DNA of 64,000 bases from Aequorivita echinoideorum (GTDB taxonomy: Bacteria; Bacteroidota; Bacteroidia; Flavobacteriales; Flavobacteriaceae): positions 82,906-146,905 of the forward strand of contig NZ_JAHCTB010000006.1 of NCBI RefSeq assembly GCF_018476645.1, given 5' to 3'. Below the pieces are notes generated by a model. It did not search any database. It worked only from the letters and a program-made list of their open reading frames with translations, and was not told the origin of the DNA. Positions 61,701 to 64,000 of this stretch are shown piece by piece (position 1 is the first letter of the stretch; each line of letters begins with the position of its first letter). The position numbers were made by a program, and so were the translations under genes.

Positions 61701-64000
61701 AGTCCTGGTAGTACAATTACTTTTTATGATAATCAAACCAGTGCTGATACAGGGGTAGGAACTCCCTTGCCCTTATTATATACAAACACAATTAACCCTG
61801 AAACAGTTTATGTGCGTATTGAAGATGCTAATGGCTGTTCAATTACGGAAGAATTTGACTTGATTGTAAATCCGAACCCTATAGCGGGACCGGTTGACGA
61901 TATGGCGAGATGCGGTGCTGGCTCTGCCCAATTTGACTTCAGTATTCCCGGTGCGCAAGCAATTAATGGACAAACAGATTTATCTGTTAGTTTTTATTTG
62001 ACTCAAGCCAATGCCGAAGGTGGTTTACCCGCAAATCAACTTCCCGTTCTTTATACACATTCAGGTGGACCAACGACTATATATATACGATTAGAAAATG
62101 ACATAACGGGTTGTTTCACCATAATACCTTTTATGATTGAAATAGTAGGCGCGCCTCCTATAACCTCTCCCATAACAGATTATTTGCTATGTGATATAAA
62201 CCAAGATGGTACCGAAATATTTGATTTAACCTCGAAAGAAAATGAGATATTAGGAACAATTCCACCGAATACAGTAGATATTACATACCATGTGAGCGTA
62301 GCGGACAGGAACAATGGAATTGCAATTGCCACTCCAAACGCATTCAACAGCGGCGGGCAGACAATATATTTCCGAGTAACTTATAATGACGGTTCCGGAT
62401 GCTTCAGCGACGGGCAGTTTGTTATAGGTCTTGAGCCAGCGATCACGTTTACCACCCCTACCGACTATGAGCTTTGCGATGACCAGACCGCGGACGGATT
62501 TACACAGTTTGACCTCAACACGAAGGTAACCGAGATCAATACGACTGGCACCGTTACGTTCTACAACAACCCGGCGGACGCTACATCTGGCGCCGGTACC
62601 ACATTGCCGCTCTTGTACACGAACACAAGCAACTCACAGACCATCTACGTGCGCATAGTCTCTGCCGGAGGATGCTTCACGACCACTGAATTTGACCTTA
62701 TAGTGAACCCAAATCCGGTGGCGGGAACCCCTACAGACCTGGAACTTTGTGATTCCGGAAACGGTTCAGCGCAGTTCGACCTGAGCGTGCCCGGAGCAGA
62801 GATCGAGAACGGCCAAGCGGGCGTTACCACCACTTTCTATCTGACACAGATATTGGCGGAAGGCGGAACCACCGGACAATTGCCCACGCTCTACACGGCT
62901 TCCGGAGGGCCTACCACCATCTATACCAGACTGGAGGACAATGCTACCGGTTGCTTCACTATTGCAACATTCACGATAGAGGTTATTCCGGCACCGGCCA
63001 TAACCTCGCCTATTACGGACTACATACTGTGCGATAACGACCAGGACGGCACAGAGGATTTTGACCTTACCTCCAAGGAACCGGAGATATTGAACACAAT
63101 AAACCCGGCCACAGTTACCGTTTCATATTATTTAAGCGTAGCGGACAGGAACAATGGAATAGCCATTGCCACTCCAAACGCATTCAACAGCGCCGGGCAG
63201 ACAATATATTTCAGGGTTACATCAAACGATCCAACCGCCTGCTTCAGCGATGGGCAGTTTGTTATAGGTCTTGAGCCAGCGATCGCGTTTACCACCCCTA
63301 CCGACTATGAGCTTTGCGATGACCAGACCGCGGACGGATTTACACAGTTTGACCTCAACACGAAGGTAACCGAGATCAATACGACTGGCACCGTTACGTT
63401 CTACGACAACCCGGCGGACGCTACATCGGGCGCCGGTACCACATTGCCGCTCTTGTACACGAACACAAGCAACTCACAGACCATCTACGTGCGCATAGTC
63501 TCTGCCGGAGGATGCTTCACGACCACTGAATTTGACCTTATAGTGAACCCAAATCCGGTGGCGGGAACCCCTACAGACCTGGAACTTTGTGATTCCGGAA
63601 ACGGTTCAGCGCAGTTCGACCTGAGCGTGCCCGGAGCAGAGATCGAGAACGGCCAAGCGGGCGTTACCACCACTTTCTATCTGACACAGATATTGGCGGA
63701 AGGCGGAACCACCGGACAATTGCCCACGCTCTACACGGCTTCCGGAGGGCCTACCACCATCTATACCAGACTGGAGGACAATGCTACCGGTTGCTTCACT
63801 ATTGCAACATTCACGATAGAGGTTATTCCGGCACCGGCCATAACCTCGCCTATTACGGACTACATACTGTGCGATAACGACCAGGACGGCACAGAGGATT
63901 TTGACCTTACCTCCAAGGAACCGGAGATATTGAACACAATAAACCCGGCCACAGTTACCGTTTCATATTATTTAAGCGTAGCGGACAGGAACAATGGAAT
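58770..64000 (+). CDS. Giant exported repeat protein, 3' truncated by the window, likely T9SS client
   Basis: A continuous frame of 1743 codons from ATG 58770 that is still open at base 64000. The signal peptide is MKKVTLLIFLTFFPFIFYGQ. Residues up to about 700 are Ig-like beta domains (TWYSDPAGTNVIPG and SGTTYYVS repeats) and a probable carbohydrate-binding-like segment. From about 61000 it consists of about 93-residue modules with the pattern C-D...F-D-L ... FY ... YVR(V/I) ... GC(F/S), each with two cysteines. Three modules make an 840-base unit, and two units are almost identical. This is the style of flavobacterial surface proteins of the gliding/T9SS type B kind. The sorting domain would lie past the window end. 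Confidence 0.9.
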   Translation, partial: MKKVTLLIFLTFFPFIFYGQQCPDPIANDVQYFCTGSVQTLNNLTVTASGTLTWYSDPAGTNVIPGTTTIISGTTYYVSNTDTLAGCTESNLVPITVYLQSLHFNVNPQSCIDLGNNVFLVDPNGPIQIDVLDINNNPKTARWTPVGNPLYIDAALTLSHFAFPTGFSTLYFGNAVADREYVYTVSTLPTQIAAGVCPRGTQQFTLLTGSFIYDDLCYNTTTTLAGLGVPGGNITWYSDAGGTTIIPETTVVVGGQTYYAGFNDPSCPDILPVIVEYAVDAPIGDSNALFCTAATWLSVGITEDDDRLSDLNICGTNLTFYDATGTTPIPANTPLTDGTTYQVTQTVSGCESEPLVIMATERVCSCIKNETGFTFNRRVITSGNLHDSCNENNITGPATIGAPNVFTSAAVVPSTPGNDPNLAAAGIPNHPRTSPFVACTNNAYRINNTETGFGSGSELVAMKKQFIAGEVMTFDFSMILQNPSGHVKEDQPFLKINIFDENNNLFSERCVTSDPGNCIFRSTTFNGQPLVYTDWSCLKVNTIELQGQRVTAEIILGDCNLSGHWAYAYVDNFQVGDDGPNVCSNSSFGYLALNSTTAVTGEDYRACSLIDNPAPAECDPLAPVLNPLFPFDVCGDLTAPVSATGNGISPGPLQMNIFQNGNNVGNSTAIQPSGGGSGFCFEIDQSDITVPLFGYFSFQATAEYQINCGTAINYDLDADLNGFKVCPVAECPTPLTVCGTTSTGFATFDLTSRESEIISRYPGPAAPFGNLIVTFYETLLQAQNGGPQIATPTAYQNTTINTQTVFARLDFDWAGLGVAAPYPDDCYDIVPLELFAGIAPDVPAYPNITPLTQCPDPLTTSYTFNLNDVETELLANLAVPTDYTYVFYTSLNNAQLEQSPITNPLTYTVNVPPAISPIRIYVRVEGPDGCFTITSFDLIIFPDIVYTPPTDYELCDDQTTADGFTQFDLNSKVTEINSPGSTITFYDNQTSADTGVGTPLPLLYTNTINPETVYVRIEDANGCSITEEFDLIVNPNPIAGPVDDMARCGAGSAQFDFSIPGAQAINGQTDLSVSFYLTQANAEGGLPANQLPVLYTHSGGPTTIYIRLENDITGCFTIIPFMIEIVGAPPITSPITDYLLCDINQDGTEIFDLTSKENEILGTIPPNTVDITYHVSVADRNNGIAIATPNAFNSGGQTIYFRVTYNDGSGCFSDGQFVIGLEPAITFTTPTDYELCDDQTADGFTQFDLNTKVTEINTTGTVTFYNNPADATSGAGTTLPLLYTNTSNSQTIYVRIVSAGGCFTTTEFDLIVNPNPVAGTPTDLELCDSGNGSAQFDLSVPGAEIENGQAGVTTTFYLTQILAEGGTTGQLPTLYTASGGPTTIYTRLEDNATGCFTIATFTIEVIPAPAITSPITDYILCDNDQDGTEDFDLTSKEPEILNTINPATVTVSYYLSVADRNNGIAIATPNAFNSAGQTIYFRVTSNDPTACFSDGQFVIGLEPAIAFTTPTDYELCDDQTADGFTQFDLNTKVTEINTTGTVTFYDNPADATSGAGTTLPLLYTNTSNSQTIYVRIVSAGGCFTTTEFDLIVNPNPVAGTPTDLELCDSGNGSAQFDLSVPGAEIENGQAGVTTTFYLTQILAEGGTTGQLPTLYTASGGPTTIYTRLEDNATGCFTIATFTIEVIPAPAITSPITDYILCDNDQDGTEDFDLTSKEPEILNTINPATVTVSYYLSVADRNNG
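61620..62462 (+). repeat. Older, diverged 843-bp unit of the giant protein gene
   Basis: Encodes about 281 residues similar in sequence to the two following units (for example DYELCDDQT at the start and ITSPITDY later), but uses A/T-ending codons. The last about 170 bases (from 62291) already switch to the sequence of the younger units. Confidence 0.85.
62463..63302 (+). repeat. First young 840-bp unit
   Basis: Begins at gactatgagctttgcgat and encodes 280 residues as three modules. It is nearly identical with the next copy and rich in G/C-ending codons (gaccagaccgcggacgg). Confidence 0.9.
63303..64000 (+). repeat. Second young 840-bp unit, cut by the window end
   Basis: Compared line by line with the copy 840 bases upstream, only two differences were found over bases 63301-64000: a/g near 63404 (Asn to Asp) and t/g near 63428 (silent). 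The tandem may continue past the window. Confidence 0.92.

Noticed and set aside
62645..63673. Two identical 62-residue frames on the minus strand, 840 bases apart
   Set aside because: They are antisense shadows of the repeated units of the giant gene; they are identical only because the units are.

Overview
The window reads as a chromosomal segment of a flavobacterium (Bacteroidota, most likely family Flavobacteriaceae; the genus cannot be fixed by eye). Supporting signs are the AT-rich coding, promoter-like TAnnTTTG boxes instead of E. coli -10 boxes, lack of Shine-Dalgarno sites, a type IX secretion (T9SS) plug protein, a C-terminal T9SS sorting domain on a haloperoxidase, a sodium-pumping NQR complex, and many short lipoproteins. 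No rRNA, tRNA, CRISPR, transposase, integrase or prophage gene was seen.

Layout. 0-2 kb: phosphatidylethanolamine synthesis (cdsA, psd) with an acyl-CoA-binding protein. 2-20 kb: housekeeping genes: valS, a DUF1573 protein, an aspartyl protease, an aminotransferase, murB, a fasciclin lipoprotein, a glycosyltransferase with an ECF sigma factor, lipA, gap, a TPR hybrid histidine kinase, lpxK, a Nif3-like protein, a coiled-coil protein with a dead zinc ribbon, and msrA. 20-24 kb: small stress-type proteins, lipoproteins and a T9SS-exported vanadium-type haloperoxidase. 24-31.4 kb: a kynurenine degradation cluster (kynureninase, kynurenine monooxygenase, RidA-type deaminase, semialdehyde dehydrogenase, SDR, ACMS decarboxylase). 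It has no visible 3-hydroxyanthranilate dioxygenase, and short intergenic-type repeats lie between and even inside its genes. 31.5-38 kb: O-methyltransferase, PAP2 phosphatase, TatA, then a minus-strand group with an M1 peptidase, a DUF6702 protein and two paralogous CarboxypepD_reg-type exported proteins. 38-44 kb: PepE-type peptidase, acetyltransferase, M15 peptidase, gpmI, a thioredoxin-like lipoprotein, a HAD-like protein, map and a methyltransferase. 44-51.7 kb: minus-strand nqrABCDEF, a small conserved protein and apbE, whose product flavinylates NQR. 52-58 kb: T9SS plug protein, DUF3667, ApaG, NRDE protein, pruA and a NUDIX hydrolase. 58.8-64 kb: a giant exported repeat protein that runs off the window.

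The most unusual structures are not classical genes. First, three intergenic regions hold short tandem arrays with helical-turn periods: 22 bp x3 near 2.4 kb, 21 bp x4 near 37.8 kb, and 11 bp x5 near 52.0 kb. Second, the giant surface protein contains 840-bp tandem units of which two are almost identical (2 differences over the last 700 bases). These units show a clear shift to G/C-ending codons compared with an older, AT-rich unit encoding a similar protein sequence. Third, mobile-looking intergenic repeats appear to have been accepted as coding sequence in the kynurenine monooxygenase and at the C-termini of two neighbouring enzymes. Several proteins also lack expected catalytic or metal-binding residues (zinc ribbon, thioredoxin, SDR, and a changed NqrB flavinylation motif).
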